DNA from: JANQNX01 sp040217095
GTDB taxonomy: Bacteria; Pseudomonadota; Gammaproteobacteria; Eutrophobiales; Eutrophobiaceae
Assembly: GCA_965229565.1 (NCBI GenBank)
Contig: OZ245888.1
Span: forward strand, 1,612,001 to 1,676,000
Length of the DNA stretch: 64,000 nt
Direction of reading: 5' to 3'
Each line of letters starts with the position of its first letter. The stretch's first letter is position 1. The translations under genes and the position numbers were made by a program. The notes below the pieces were generated by a model, which did not search any database, was not told the DNA's origin, and saw only the letters and a list, made by a program, of their open reading frames with translations. Below are positions 34,786 to 43,852 of this stretch, in pieces.

Positions 34786-36618
34786 ATGTGCGGAATAGTC
34801 GGAGCTGTTGCTGAACGTGATGTAGGCAAGATATTACTGGAAGGTTTAAAGCGACTTGAATATCGAGGCTATGATTCTGCCGGTATGGCCGTCATCAGTG
34901 CTAATAATGAACTGCAACGATTGCGCGTAAAGGGAAAGGTACAGCAGTTACACGATAAATATGACCAGTCTCCTGTTAACGGGGTCACGGGCATAGCCCA
35001 CACGCGTTGGGCAACGCATGGTATCCCGGAAGAAAGAAATGCTCATCCACATATTTGTCGCGACACGGTCGCACTCGTCCATAATGGCATCATTGAAAAC
35101 CATGAACGGCTGAGACAACAACAGCAGGCGGCCGGGTTTGAGTTTCAATCCGATACCGATACTGAAGTGATCGTGAACGCAATTTATACCGGCGTAGAAA
35201 GCCGAAAGGATTTGTTGAGTGCCGTGTTTGATGCCTGCCAACAACTGGAGGGCGCCTATGCGCTGGGTGTGATCAGCAAGCTTGAACCGGGCAGAATGAT
35301 CGCCGCGCGTAAGGGCAGTCCGCTGGTGATTGGTGTTGGTATAGGTGAATTTTTTATCGCCTCGGATGTATTTGCGTTGTTACCCGTGACACAGCAGTTT
35401 ATTTTCCTGGAAGAAGGTGATGTTGCCGATCTTCGACGAGACAAACTGACGATTTACAACGACCAGCGTGAAGTAGTTGAGCGTGAAATCAATATTTCGA
35501 AACTCAGTGCCGACGTTGCGGACAAGGCAGGTTATCGTCACTACATGCTGAAAGAAATCTTTTCGCAGCCGCAAGCCATAGCTGAAACACTGGAAGCACG
35601 AGTAAAGAATAACCAGGTTGTATCAGCCGAGTTTGGCCAGGATGCAGCAGCTATCTTTGCAAGGACAAGAAATGTAAAAATAGTGGCCTGTGGCACCAGT
35701 TATCATGCAGGCCTGATTGCTGCTTACTGGCTGGAGGAGATCGCTGCGATTAAATGTGATGTTGAGATCGCCAGTGAATTTCGCTATCGGCACGCGGTGA
35801 CAGCAGACGATACTTTATTTGTTTGTATTTCCCAGTCCGGTGAGACAGCCGATACCCTGGCGGCATTACACCTCGCCAAAGAAACTGACTTTATAAGCAC
35901 GCTGGCTATATGTAACGTTGCCGAGAGTTCGATGACGCGCGATGCAGACCTGGTCTTCCTGACTCGCGCCGGCCACGAGATCGGGGTAGCGTCTACCAAG
36001 GCCTTTACAACTCAATTGGTAGGTCTGTTCCTGTTTGTGATTGCACTGGCCAGGCAACATGGGATGTCGGCCGAAAAAGAAGCGGAACTCGTCAATCAAC
36101 TCCAGGCTTTGCCAGGCCGTGTAAATCACATGTTGCAATACGAGGATGATATACGTGAACTGGCGAGCGACTTCGCCGATAAACATCACGCCTTATTCCT
36201 GGGCCGGGGTAGTATGTTGCCGGTTGCGATGGAAGGTGCCTTGAAGCTCAAGGAGATTTCCTACATACATGCAGAGGCCTATGCGGCAGGAGAGTTGAAG
36301 CATGGGCCGCTGGCGCTGGTTGACAGCGACATGCCGGTTATTGCTGTGGCACCTAACAACCACCTGTTGGAAAAACTTAAATCGAATTTACAGGAAGTGC
36401 GGGCCAGGGGCGGCAAGCTCTACGTGTTTGCCGACAAGAACAGCGATATCAAGAACAGCGAAGGACTCGTGTCAGTGCAAGTGAATGCGGATTATGATCA
36501 CATGGCCGCCGTACTCTATACCGTCCCCTTGCAATTGCTTGCTTATTACGTGGCCGTGATCAAGGGCGCTGATATTGACCAGCCACGCAACCTGGCAAAA
36601 TCAGTCACGGTAGAATAA
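34786..36618 (+). CDS. glmS: Glutamine-fructose-6-phosphate aminotransferase (isomerising)
   Basis: The 610-residue length equals E. coli GlmS. The glutaminase domain begins MCGIVGAVAERDVG with the Cys2 nucleophile and has RWATHG and DTDTEVI. The isomerase half has two SIS domains (ACGTSYHAG, ISQSGETADTLAAL, GRGSMLPVAMEGALKLKEISYIHAEAYAAGELKHGPLALV) and ends ARNLAKSVTVE-like. It makes glucosamine-6-phosphate, the first step to UDP-GlcNAc for peptidoglycan, LPS and the sugars of the polysaccharide locus. No glmU is next to it here. Confidence 0.97.
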   Translation: MCGIVGAVAERDVGKILLEGLKRLEYRGYDSAGMAVISANNELQRLRVKGKVQQLHDKYDQSPVNGVTGIAHTRWATHGIPEERNAHPHICRDTVALVHNGIIENHERLRQQQQAAGFEFQSDTDTEVIVNAIYTGVESRKDLLSAVFDACQQLEGAYALGVISKLEPGRMIAARKGSPLVIGVGIGEFFIASDVFALLPVTQQFIFLEEGDVADLRRDKLTIYNDQREVVEREINISKLSADVADKAGYRHYMLKEIFSQPQAIAETLEARVKNNQVVSAEFGQDAAAIFARTRNVKIVACGTSYHAGLIAAYWLEEIAAIKCDVEIASEFRYRHAVTADDTLFVCISQSGETADTLAALHLAKETDFISTLAICNVAESSMTRDADLVFLTRAGHEIGVASTKAFTTQLVGLFLFVIALARQHGMSAEKEAELVNQLQALPGRVNHMLQYEDDIRELASDFADKHHALFLGRGSMLPVAMEGALKLKEISYIHAEAYAAGELKHGPLALVDSDMPVIAVAPNNHLLEKLKSNLQEVRARGGKLYVFADKNSDIKNSEGLVSVQVNADYDHMAAVLYTVPLQLLAYYVAVIKGADIDQPRNLAKSVTVE

Positions 36619-36700
36619 GTGGAATGTGATGCAGTCATATTGTAAAGGGTAATAATCAATTAGAATTATGCTATCTGGAAAACATATCTACTGAATAAAT

Positions 36701-38065
36701 ATGTCGGCAACGAAAAAAACACCTGCCATCAAAATTCTGGTCGTTGACGATGATGAGGATATATTAAACCTGTTGGAAAAATGGCTGGTGGATCTGGACT
36801 ATTGCGTAAAACGCGCTGCGTCCGGTCTTGAAGCCTTGCAACTTGTTTCTACCTTTGTACCTGACCTGGTCATCACCGATCTATTCATGGAGGGAATGGA
36901 TGGTATGGCGCTGTTAAATGAAATTCATACCGATAATCCCCTGTTGCCGGTAATTATGCTGAGTGGTCAGGCGCAGATACCTGATGCGGTCAAGGCCATG
37001 CATCTCGGTGTTTCCGAGTTTTTAACCAAACCCGTTGAAAAGCAGAAACTCCTGCAAACAGTGAAAGATAATATTCCGTGTACCCGCGGCCCTGAAAAAT
37101 TATCGCAATTCTCCGGCAGTATTGTTTTTGAAAGCAAGGTCATGGCCGATGTGATGGAAATGGCCGCGCTCGTGGCCGAGACCGATGTTTCAGTACTGGT
37201 CACGGGTCCGACCGGTTCCGGCAAGGAAGTCATTGCCCGTGCTATTCATGATGCCAGTAAACGCAGGGATAAACCGTTTATTGCCGTTAACTGTGGCGCG
37301 ATTCCTGAACAGTTGCTTGAATCTGAATTGTTCGGGCATGAGAAAGGCGCGTTTACCGGTGCCTCACTGAAACATGAAGGACTGTTCCAGGCGGCCAACG
37401 GCGGTACCATATTCCTGGATGAGATTGGGGATATGCCGTTGCCGTTGCAGGTTAAATTACTACGGGTATTGCAGGATTTTGAAGTGCGACCGGTCGGTGC
37501 CACCAGGACCTTTCCTATTGATGTACGTCTGATATCGGCAACCCATCGGAACCTGGAACAGGCTGTGGCCGATGGTGATTTTCGCGAGGACCTGTACTAC
37601 CGGCTGAAGGTCGTGCCCTTGGATATCCCCGACCTGATGGACAGACCAGATGATATCCCGGCACTGGTGGATCACTTCCTGGAGCGATTTGCCCGGCAAA
37701 ACAAGACTGAGAAAAAGTCCTTTTCGGCCGATTCAATGAAATACCTGGGTAAAATGACATGGCCGGGCAATGTACGACAGCTAATCAACGTGGTTGAGCT
37801 TTGTGCGACTTTATCCAAGAGCAAGACAATTGCCCTTGGTCTGGTAAAAAAGGCCATCCAGGAAAAGCCGGTTGAAATCCAGACACTGAAAGAAGCTAAA
37901 CAGGACTTCGAGAAAAAGTACTTGATCAGTGTCATGCGTATTTCGCATGGACAGGTTGCCAATGCTGCTCGCATAGCCGGTAGAAACCGTACCGAATTTT
38001 ACAAATTACTGAATCAGTATAATATTGACCCCGATGATTTCAGAAATAAAAACACTTCAGGTTAA
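36701..38065 (+). CDS. NtrC-family sigma-54-dependent response regulator
   Basis: The 454-residue protein has a receiver domain (residues about 10-125; VVDDDED, phospho-acceptor Asp in DLVITDLFMEGMDG, Lys in LTKPVEK), an AAA+ sigma-54 interaction domain with Walker A GPTGSGKEV and the GAFTGA loop near residue 217, and a C-terminal Fis-type HTH (ISHGQVANAARIAGRNRTEFYKLLNQY). It should activate sigma-54 promoters when phosphorylated. It heads a cluster with an HPt protein and a hybrid kinase, and a sigma-54 promoter lies just beyond them. Confidence 0.95.
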   Translation: MSATKKTPAIKILVVDDDEDILNLLEKWLVDLDYCVKRAASGLEALQLVSTFVPDLVITDLFMEGMDGMALLNEIHTDNPLLPVIMLSGQAQIPDAVKAMHLGVSEFLTKPVEKQKLLQTVKDNIPCTRGPEKLSQFSGSIVFESKVMADVMEMAALVAETDVSVLVTGPTGSGKEVIARAIHDASKRRDKPFIAVNCGAIPEQLLESELFGHEKGAFTGASLKHEGLFQAANGGTIFLDEIGDMPLPLQVKLLRVLQDFEVRPVGATRTFPIDVRLISATHRNLEQAVADGDFREDLYYRLKVVPLDIPDLMDRPDDIPALVDHFLERFARQNKTEKKSFSADSMKYLGKMTWPGNVRQLINVVELCATLSKSKTIALGLVKKAIQEKPVEIQTLKEAKQDFEKKYLISVMRISHGQVANAARIAGRNRTEFYKLLNQYNIDPDDFRNKNTSG

Positions 38066-38089
38066 TAATAAATACAGAGAGCTAGTGAT

Positions 38090-38395
38090 ATGACTGAAGA
38101 AAAAATTGTAGTAGAGGTAGACGAAGATCTTGAAGACCTTATCCCGGGGTTCCTGCAAAACCGCAATACCGACATAGGCAAGTTACAACAGGCAGCAGAT
38201 GCTGGTGATTTTGAAACGTTACGTTCCATTGGCCATAGTCTCAAGGGCGTGGGTGGTGGTTACGGTTTTGAAAAGATGTCCGAACTTGGTGCCAGTATAG
38301 AAACTGCTGCCAAGGGTGAACAACTGGAAGAGATAAAGTCCTGCATTAGTGCGCTGAAGAATTACTTGCAGAACGTAGAAATCAAATTTGTCTGA
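38090..38395 (+). CDS. HPt phosphotransfer protein
   Basis: The 101-residue all-helical protein has the HPt signature around RSIGHSLKGVGGGYGFEKMSELGASIE; the His in GHSLKG is the phosphorylation site. It can relay phosphate between a hybrid-kinase receiver and a separate response regulator. It lies 24 bases after the regulator gene and overlaps the start of the kinase gene, so all three are likely one operon and one phosphorelay. Confidence 0.92.
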   Translation: MTEEKIVVEVDEDLEDLIPGFLQNRNTDIGKLQQAADAGDFETLRSIGHSLKGVGGGYGFEKMSELGASIETAAKGEQLEEIKSCISALKNYLQNVEIKFV

Positions 38396-40934
38396 TGCAG
38401 GTATTGCGTTGGCCGCTGAAAAAAAACGCGCTTATTCATCCCGCTACGCTTATGTAGTGACAACCTTCATGGGCCTGGCTTTTTGCCTGACGCTGGTAAA
38501 AAGTGCCTGGGACACCACGCTTGATCGTACCAAAACAAACCTGCAATACGATGTGTTATCTATCCAGCAAACCATTTCAAGAAATGTCTTATCAGCAAAT
38601 GATGTTACCAACAACGTCGCCGCATTTGTTGCTGCCAGTGACGATCTGACCAAAGATCAGTTCGGTGTTTTTGCTGAAGACATCCTGTCGCGCTACACAC
38701 ACCTGGATAGTATTAATTATTTTCAATTTGCTGGTAATGAAGAGATAAAGAAATTTCCGCTACTATACCAGGTGTCTAACGATGCAGGCCCTGTCGGGCC
38801 AGGGCAGGACATTTACCTGGAATTTCAATTTCGGGCGGCACTGGACACAGCCATGGCAACGGGAAAAGTGGTGCCCAGTCCTCTTATTGAACAACATGAA
38901 AACAGCCGCCAGTACTGGCTGTTCAAGGCCGTCGATGTAACAGGAGAAACAGGGCAGCCCGGCTCAGAAGCAAACGACAGTGTCAAAGGTATCGTGGCAG
39001 TGTTGGTATCTCCAGCCAAGTCTGTGGGGCATCGTGCCCATGACAAGGCACTGACGATTACCCTGTACAGTGATACGGTTAATCTCTACGGTCGTACACA
39101 GCTTTATGCCAGCGACGAAGAGCAGACAGAAGAACGGTGGGTAATCGAAAATTTTGTCGAAGAAGAATCTGTCCAGATTCCACCTTACTCGATAAAAATA
39201 TCTGCTCATAAACCCATCTATTTTAAAGATCTCGACTTTGGTTTGATCTTTGTTTCCATTTTGTTGGGTGGGGGTATTCTACTGCTCATGTATGGTTTGA
39301 TGAACGCGAGGCGCCAGCAGGAAACAGAGTTGCGCGAACGCAATAAGCTGATTGAGCAAAAGGTAGAAGAACAGACCTTTGAACTTGAAGTCGCGCGCGA
39401 TGAGGCGGTGAAGGCAGTCAAGATGAAATCTGAATTTCTTGCCAGTATGAGTCACGAGATAAGAACGCCGTTGAACGCCATCATTGGCATGAGTGATCTC
39501 ATGTCTGAAACAACAATGAATGACGAGCAAACCCGTTACGTGAGCGTGTTCAGGAAAGCAGGCGATGCCTTGTTAACACTGGTGAATGACATACTTGACC
39601 TGTCAAAAATCGAGGCCGGGCAGCTTGTGCTGGAGAATATCTCCTTTAACCTGATGGAAATTGTTGAAGAAGCCGCCGATATTTATGCGCTTAAGGCAGC
39701 GGATAAGCACCTTGAGATCATTACCAATATTGATACTTCCGTTAATATTTATCGTGTTGGTGATCCGGGCAGACTCAAGCAGGTCTTGTTGAACCTTATC
39801 AGCAACGCGTTGAAGTTTACCGAGAAGGGCCAGATAGTGGTGTCGCTGAAACTTCCAAAGGATGCCAGCGACAAAGACGACGTCTGCATGTCGGTTCGAG
39901 ATACCGGTATCGGTATTCCTGTTACGAAACTTGAAACCATTTTTGAAAGCTTTACCCAGGCAGATACTTCCACTACGCGCCGTTATGGGGGGACCGGTCT
40001 TGGTTTAACGATATGTCGCCATCTTGTCACATTGATGAATGGTCAAATCTGGGTCGAAAGTGAAGAGGGCAAGGGCAGTGAATTTTTTGTCAAGGTTAAC
40101 CTGGCACAGCAGGACAAGCCACGCGTTGTGCCTCCGGACCTGACCGATAAATCCATATTGATAGTTGATTCAAGGCTTGATAATTGTCTCGCCCTTGAAG
40201 AAACGCTCAAGTACTGTGGTGCTAACTGCGTGAATGCAACGACAGTAAAAAACTGTGTGAATTATCTTACCAATCAGCAGGAACCGGATATCGTTATCGT
40301 GGATAGTCACATGTTGCTGGATGAATCCATGGAACTGAAGTCGGCGTTTAGCGATGAACTGAAACAGAAAACACTGGTGACAATCAGTCCGTCATATATG
40401 ACCAGGCATCAGTCAGTAGTAGAGCGTGACGGTTATCGAAAGATCCTGATGAAACCTCTGAAGCGAGTTGAGTTACTGGACGCAATTCGTTCCATGTATA
40501 AGCGTACCAGCAAGGAAGATGTTGATAAGATAATCAAGCCAAAAGCTGGTGATAAGGTTGCAAAGAGTCTACATATACTGCTGGTTGAAGATAATCCGGA
40601 TAACCGGATGTTAATACGTGCCTATCTCAAGAAGACAGATCACATTCTTGAAGAAGCAGAGAACGGTGAAATTGCACTGGATAGATTCATGAGCAAGAAA
40701 TATGACATGGTTTTCATGGATATTCAGATGCCGGTCATGGATGGACATGAAGCCACAAAACGGATACGCGCCTGGGAGCAAAAAAACAATAAGGATAAGA
40801 CACCTATCATTGCCTTGACCGCGCATGCTATCAAGGAAGAAATTGATAAATGCATCGCCTCGGGTTGCGATTCGCACCTGGGTAAGCCGGTTAAAAAGGC
40901 AACCTTGCTTGAAGCCATCCAGGGTATTGGCTAG
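38388..40934 (+). CDS. CHASE-domain hybrid sensor histidine kinase
   Basis: The start is probably TTG 38388, overlapping the HPt stop; a TTG at 38409 is also possible, while the first in-frame ATG lies inside the first TM helix. Domains: TM about 22-37, periplasmic CHASE about 55-250, TM about 285-305, coiled coil, HisKA with His in MSHEIRTPLN near residue 356, HATPase (GRLKQVLLNLISNALKF, GGTGLGLTI), a first receiver with an incomplete acidic pocket (ILIVDSR) and a complete C-terminal receiver (LLVEDNPDN, DMVFMDIQMPVMDG). It likely senses a small periplasmic ligand and signals through the neighbouring HPt protein to the NtrC-type regulator. Confidence 0.92.
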   Translation: MSDAGIALAAEKKRAYSSRYAYVVTTFMGLAFCLTLVKSAWDTTLDRTKTNLQYDVLSIQQTISRNVLSANDVTNNVAAFVAASDDLTKDQFGVFAEDILSRYTHLDSINYFQFAGNEEIKKFPLLYQVSNDAGPVGPGQDIYLEFQFRAALDTAMATGKVVPSPLIEQHENSRQYWLFKAVDVTGETGQPGSEANDSVKGIVAVLVSPAKSVGHRAHDKALTITLYSDTVNLYGRTQLYASDEEQTEERWVIENFVEEESVQIPPYSIKISAHKPIYFKDLDFGLIFVSILLGGGILLLMYGLMNARRQQETELRERNKLIEQKVEEQTFELEVARDEAVKAVKMKSEFLASMSHEIRTPLNAIIGMSDLMSETTMNDEQTRYVSVFRKAGDALLTLVNDILDLSKIEAGQLVLENISFNLMEIVEEAADIYALKAADKHLEIITNIDTSVNIYRVGDPGRLKQVLLNLISNALKFTEKGQIVVSLKLPKDASDKDDVCMSVRDTGIGIPVTKLETIFESFTQADTSTTRRYGGTGLGLTICRHLVTLMNGQIWVESEEGKGSEFFVKVNLAQQDKPRVVPPDLTDKSILIVDSRLDNCLALEETLKYCGANCVNATTVKNCVNYLTNQQEPDIVIVDSHMLLDESMELKSAFSDELKQKTLVTISPSYMTRHQSVVERDGYRKILMKPLKRVELLDAIRSMYKRTSKEDVDKIIKPKAGDKVAKSLHILLVEDNPDNRMLIRAYLKKTDHILEEAENGEIALDRFMSKKYDMVFMDIQMPVMDGHEATKRIRAWEQKNNKDKTPIIALTAHAIKEEIDKCIASGCDSHLGKPVKKATLLEAIQGIG

Positions 40935-41085
40935 CTGGCTGTCTCTTCCCAACGACACATCCTGCATTTCTTACAGGTCTGACTTTCATTGCACACTGTC
41001 TGTTCAGTGTTGCCATGAACTACAAGTTATTGATTAATAAGATCTAAAACAATTTTCCAGGCGTTGGCAATGATAACCAGCGTAC

Positions 41086-41101
41086 TGGCATATGGCTTGC
41101 G
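41086..41101 (+). promoter_or_regulatory. Sigma-54 (-24/-12) promoter
   Basis: TGGCATATGGCTTGCG has the invariant GG and GC exactly ten bases apart, matching the consensus TGGCAC-N5-TTGC at nearly all positions. Predicted transcription would start near 41112, giving a leader of about 23 bases before the ATG at 41135, which has a GAGGA ribosome-binding site. The nearby sigma-54 activator makes the call stronger. Confidence 0.75.
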
Positions 41102-41134
41102 ACACAGGTTCCTGAACCCTATCGAGGAACCGTC

Positions 41135-41596
41135 ATGGATAACAATCCCCGGCTACAACAACAGCAGCAACTGGCCAGGAAACTTCTGGTTATCTTATTA
41201 ACGGGACTGGTTTCAGTATTGTTGCTTGGTGCCTTGCTATATATCGATGACAAACGGGTTTCTATCGATATCTCCACGCTCATGGGCGAAAAAGTATTTA
41301 TCGTATTATTGCTGGCAGGAGTTTGCCTGGTCTCACTCAAGCTGTTTCGTCCCGGGCAATCGTTGCAGCAATATTACAGGTCGGGTGTTAACCAGGTGCG
41401 GAAAAAATTTGTATCGGTGAACGCTCGCCTGAACGAGTTGTTATTTGCCGTGTTGACCATGGCGTTGCTGCTATTGACACAGACGGGAGGGCTGGATGCG
41501 CGACAGCTATTTTTTATGGCGTTACTCAGTGCTTTTTGCGGCCTGTTACTGGCGCGAGTCTGGGAAGGGCTGACCGCACGAAAAACCGAGGCCTGA
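41135..41596 (+). CDS. Membrane protein of unknown function under a likely sigma-54 promoter
   Basis: The 153-residue product begins with a Gln-rich cytoplasmic stretch (LQQQQQLARK), followed by hydrophobic segments at about 17-38, 52-70, 98-113 and 122-140, and ends in a charged tail. No family signature is visible. It lies 200 bp after the hybrid kinase, has its own -24/-12 promoter and ribosome-binding site, and faces the convergent isochorismatase gene. It is the best local candidate for a target of the phosphorelay. Confidence 0.75.
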   Translation: MDNNPRLQQQQQLARKLLVILLTGLVSVLLLGALLYIDDKRVSIDISTLMGEKVFIVLLLAGVCLVSLKLFRPGQSLQQYYRSGVNQVRKKFVSVNARLNELLFAVLTMALLLLTQTGGLDARQLFFMALLSAFCGLLLARVWEGLTARKTEA

Positions 41597-41601
41597 GAGG
41601 G

Positions 41602-42171
41602 CTACACGATCAGTTTTGATAACTCTCGAAAATGGACGTGGCTCGCGTCTCTGAGCCACTCAAATAAAACCGATTCCGTCGTCACTATATTAATATCACC
41701 CTGCGTCATCCTGCCCAGCGCCGTGTCATAGCTGCTTAATTTTCTTGATGCAATGGCATCATTAACCACGAATACTTCCAGCCCCGTTTTTTTCAGTTCA
41801 AACGCGGTTTGTAGCACGCAGATATGAGCTTCAATCCCGGTAACAATTACCTGTTTTCTGCCTGAACTGGCAAGATCGTCGGCCAATCCCTGTGCTCCCA
41901 TACAGGAGAAGCAGGTCTTGTCATAGGTCAGCGCCTGGTCATTCAACCTGGCAGTGATGAAGTCTTCAATCGGGCCCAGGCCCCTGGGGTATTGTGCTGT
42001 CGCCATGACTGGCACATTCAGCTTGTTGGCAGCAGCTAATAGAGTTTCAACATTACTACGTAACCTGTTGATGACCTTGTCGGGTATTGCGGCACTTAAC
42101 TTGCCTTGTATATCGATTAACAGCAGGCAACTGTTATCTGCCTCGCAGAGAAAAGACTTTTGTTCACTCAT
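41602..42171 (-). CDS. Isochorismatase-family cysteine hydrolase
   Basis: The 189-residue alpha/beta hydrolase has the Asp-Lys-Cys triad: Asp in LLLIDIQGKL near residue 19, Lys in LTYDKTCFSCM, and Cys in GIEAHICVLQTAFEL. It resembles the YcaC group of isochorismatase-like proteins, whose substrates are mostly unknown. It overlaps the start of tolC by one base on the same strand, suggesting co-transcription. Confidence 0.88.
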   Translation of the reverse strand: MSEQKSFLCEADNSCLLLIDIQGKLSAAIPDKVINRLRSNVETLLAAANKLNVPVMATAQYPRGLGPIEDFITARLNDQALTYDKTCFSCMGAQGLADDLASSGRKQVIVTGIEAHICVLQTAFELKKTGLEVFVVNDAIASRKLSSYDTALGRMTQGDINIVTTESVLFEWLRDASHVHFRELSKLIV

Positions 42172-43499
42172 TAATTAGTTAACCAGTTATTGATTTGTTG
42201 CAAGTCGTCCGGGGCCAGTGTCCCGGCCGCCTGTTTCAGGCGCAGGGTGTCCAATATGTATTCATATTTTGCCTGGCTGTAGTTTCTTCTGGCATCCGAC
42301 AGTGTGCGTTGTGTGGCAACGACGTCCACGGCAGTACGCGTACCTACTTCAAATCCTGCCTCTGTGGCTTCCAGCGCTGTTTCACTGGAAACAACGGCCT
42401 GATCCAGCGCCTTGACCTGGCTGATGCCGGAAATCACTCCCAGGTATGCCTCGCGGGTTAAACGCTGGGCGGAGCGGCGAGCCTGTTCCAGTGAGTGCAT
42501 TGCCGCGTTGTAGTTTTCATAGGCCTCGCGCGTTTGCGAATTGACCAGGCCACCGGCAAACAAGGGCACGTTGACTTCCAGACCTAATACTTCGGTATGG
42601 GTATCAGCACCACCAAAACGGCCGCCGCTGGAGTCATATCTTTTCGATGCAACCAGGTCCAGTGTCGGGTAGTGGCCGGCACGCTGTACGTCGATTTCCT
42701 TTCTTGCTGTTTCCGCGGCAAAGTTGGCGGCATTGATGGCCATGTTCTGGTTCATGGCCGTTTTAGTCCAGTCCTCAATCGCTTCGGGATCCGGTCTGAC
42801 CAGGGGTACCTCGTCGCCGAGGATATTGAATTCCGTGATATACATCCCTGTCAGTTCACGCATCGCCTCGTAGGCATTATCGATGGCATTCTGTGCCTGT
42901 ATGACGCGGGCAGAAGCCAGGTCAAAACCCGCCTGGGCCTCTGTCACGTCGGTAATCGCACTTAAACCGACCTCGAAGCGCTGGTTGGCCTGGTCCAGCT
43001 GACGGCTAAGCGACCTGGCCTCGGCCTGGGCAAACTCCAGGTTGTCGATACTTCCCAGCACGGCAAAATAGCGCTCTGCAATACGCACAATAAGCTCCTG
43101 CTGGGCCAGGGTTAACTCGGCCTCGGCCTGTTGTATGGAACTGTCTGCCTGTTTCAGCGAGATAAACCGGTCATAGCGAAACAGTGGCTGGGTCAGGCTT
43201 AGTGAATAACCGTGGCTGTTAAAATCGAATTCTCCCGACGCACCGAAATTGCTTTGCGTGGAAATATCCTGCCGATTGACGGCCGATTCAGCACTGAGAT
43301 TAACCAGTGGTAGCAGCTGCGAGATGGCCTGCGGTTTTGCTTCCAGCGCAGCCCGGTATTCAGCAGTGGCCTGCAGATAGGTCGGGTCGTTTTTTTCGGC
43401 CAGGCTGAATACATCCAGCAGATCCTCTGCGGTGACGGGTAAAGCTACAATAACAAGCGAGGCTGGTAATAGCAGGCGAACAAAAATTGAGTTAAACAT
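42171..43499 (-). CDS. tolC: TolC-family outer-membrane efflux channel
   Basis: The 442-residue protein has a Sec signal (LLLPASLVIVALPVTAEDLL) and two OEP repeats, each with long coiled helices (RIAERYFAVLGSIDNLEFAQAEARSLSRQLDQANQRFEVGLSAITDV and the paired GFEVGTRTAVDVVATQ). Length matches TolC. It would form the trimeric outer-membrane exit for RND/ABC efflux and type I secretion. No inner-membrane partner is adjacent. The tolC-rhodanese-pcm-thiC neighbourhood recurs in gammaproteobacteria. Confidence 0.94.
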   Translation of the reverse strand: MFNSIFVRLLLPASLVIVALPVTAEDLLDVFSLAEKNDPTYLQATAEYRAALEAKPQAISQLLPLVNLSAESAVNRQDISTQSNFGASGEFDFNSHGYSLSLTQPLFRYDRFISLKQADSSIQQAEAELTLAQQELIVRIAERYFAVLGSIDNLEFAQAEARSLSRQLDQANQRFEVGLSAITDVTEAQAGFDLASARVIQAQNAIDNAYEAMRELTGMYITEFNILGDEVPLVRPDPEAIEDWTKTAMNQNMAINAANFAAETARKEIDVQRAGHYPTLDLVASKRYDSSGGRFGGADTHTEVLGLEVNVPLFAGGLVNSQTREAYENYNAAMHSLEQARRSAQRLTREAYLGVISGISQVKALDQAVVSSETALEATEAGFEVGTRTAVDVVATQRTLSDARRNYSQAKYEYILDTLRLKQAAGTLAPDDLQQINNWLTN

Positions 43500-43532
43500 G
43501 AGTACTTCCTGGGAAATTCGGGTTTACACGGA

Positions 43533-43850
43533 CTAGTATTGTGCCATTTCCGGGTCAACCGTTCTGGCCCAGGCATCAATACCGCCTTCTAGGTTTATAA
43601 TATGTTTAAAGCCATTATTTTCCAGGAAGGCACCTACCTGGAAGCTACGCATACCATGATGGCAAATAACAATGGTTTCGTGGTCGGGGGAAAGCTGTTC
43701 CATCATCTGGTTAATATGCTCCATGCTGATATTCAGGGAACCTTCGATATTACAGATCTCGTATTCCCACTCTTCGCGCACATCAAGCAAAATCGGTTTT
43801 GGCCCTGCCTCCAGTTTTTCTTTCAATTGTTCCGGTGAAATAGCTAGCAT
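43533..43850 (-). CDS. Single-domain rhodanese-like sulfurtransferase
   Basis: The 105-residue protein is one rhodanese domain: LLDVREEWEYEICNIEGSLNISM and the active-site loop ICHHGMRSFQ with Cys in CHHGMRS. The loop length fits sulfur rather than phosphate substrates. It may carry persulfide sulfur in the cytoplasm. It lies between tolC and the pcm-like gene in the same direction. Confidence 0.92.
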   Translation of the reverse strand: MLAISPEQLKEKLEAGPKPILLDVREEWEYEICNIEGSLNISMEHINQMMEQLSPDHETIVICHHGMRSFQVGAFLENNGFKHIINLEGGIDAWARTVDPEMAQY

Positions 43851-43852
43851 CG

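Noticed and set aside
41064..41080. A second sigma-54 promoter 20 bp upstream of the called one
   Set aside because: TTGGCAATGATAACCAGCG lacks GC at the right ten-base spacing.
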